Below are positions 6,303 to 6,542 of a stretch of DNA of 6,542 nt, piece by piece. A program made the translations under genes and the position numbers. The stretch is taken from assembly GCA_017469325.1 (NCBI GenBank), contig JAFUGO010000191.1, forward strand, positions 1 through 6,542. Direction: 5' to 3'. Each line of letters starts with the position of its first letter. Within the stretch, counting starts at the first letter, position 1. The notes beneath the pieces are model-generated. The model was not told the DNA's origin. It was given only the letters and a program-made list of their open reading frames with translations, and ran no database searches. This DNA comes from Mogibacterium sp. (lineage in GTDB: Bacteria; Bacillota_A; Clostridia; Peptostreptococcales; Anaerovoracaceae).

Positions 6303-6542
6303 ATGACAAACGACAGCAACAGCACAGTTAATAAAAAAGCACTGACAAACATGCGCATATGCTTCGGGATCATATGCGCGTTTGTAGCAGCCGATATAGC
6401 TTCGATCGCGCTGATCGGGGTCTTCTGGATGGAGCCACAGTGGTCATTCAGCATAGGAGTCGACACAGTCAGCCTTATGGCATGCGCCATACTCTTTTAC
6501 AGCGTGATGCACGACTCCAGCAAAATAGACGATCACAATATC
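6303..6542 (+). CDS. N-terminus of a multi-pass membrane protein (cut by window end)
   Basis: An ATG-started frame of 80 codons stays open to the window edge and is too short to judge by length. After a polar N-terminus (residues 1-16) come two hydrophobic segments, about 19-41 (from CFGIICAFVAAD on) and about 52-68 (TVSLMACAILFYS), joined by a short loop containing MEPQW. It ends with a charged stretch (HDSSKIDDHN). Two closely spaced spans at the start suggest a polytopic protein. Membrane sensors such as histidine kinases or diguanylate cyclases often begin this way, but nothing here proves it. AAGG at 6297-6300 is only two bases from the ATG, which is shorter than ideal. The next ATG (6351) has no ribosome binding site, and no other start lies between the ATG and the upstream in-frame stop. 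It is 37 bases after rfbA with no terminator between, so co-transcription is likely. Confidence 0.6.
   Translation, partial: MTNDSNSTVNKKALTNMRICFGIICAFVAADIASIALIGVFWMEPQWSFSIGVDTVSLMACAILFYSVMHDSSKIDDHNI

Noticed and set aside
5954..6490. 178-codon minus-strand open frame over the rfbA 3' end and beyond
   Set aside because: It overlaps the conserved C-terminal coding part of rfbA and the plus-strand membrane-protein start. It has no recognisable family features, and its hydrophobic patch is within the antisense of the membrane-protein region.

Overview
The window looks like chromosomal housekeeping DNA from a strictly anaerobic, Gram-positive-type bacterium, most likely a member of the class Clostridia. 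The grounds are strong AGGAGG-type ribosome binding sites, a two-domain rubrerythrin, clostridial-looking GpsA/PlsC/GalE sequences and roughly balanced GC content. The assignment is by feel for the proteins, not by a search. No rRNA, tRNA, CRISPR array, insertion sequence or phage gene was seen, and no gene-free stretch exceeds about 225 bases.

Layout from left to right: (1) the 3' part of galE (+), cut by the window edge and closed by a good intrinsic terminator; (2) gpsA (+), with its own promoter and ribosome binding site; (3) a hairpin between the convergent gpsA and dtd; (4) a minus-strand pair, plsC then dtd, 18 bases apart; (5) a divergent 223-base control region serving plsC-dtd on one side and rubrerythrin on the other, with extended -10 boxes in both directions; (6) rubrerythrin (+); (7) a plus-strand run of a secreted, lysine-rich, repeat-built (probably beta-propeller) protein of unknown function, rfbA (glucose-1-phosphate thymidylyltransferase) 12 bases behind it, and the start of a membrane protein 37 bases further on, running off the window end.

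Functional themes: sugar-nucleotide supply for surface glycans (galE, rfbA); phospholipid synthesis (gpsA makes sn-glycerol-3-phosphate, PlsC adds the second acyl chain to make phosphatidic acid); D-aminoacyl-tRNA proofreading (dtd); and peroxide defence in an anaerobe (rubrerythrin).

I see no clear unprecedented system. The most unusual items are the secreted five-repeat protein coupled to rfbA and the trailing membrane protein, the serine at the substrate-gate position of GalE, a PerR-like box over the rubrerythrin -10, and a palindrome centred on the inferred plsC transcription start.
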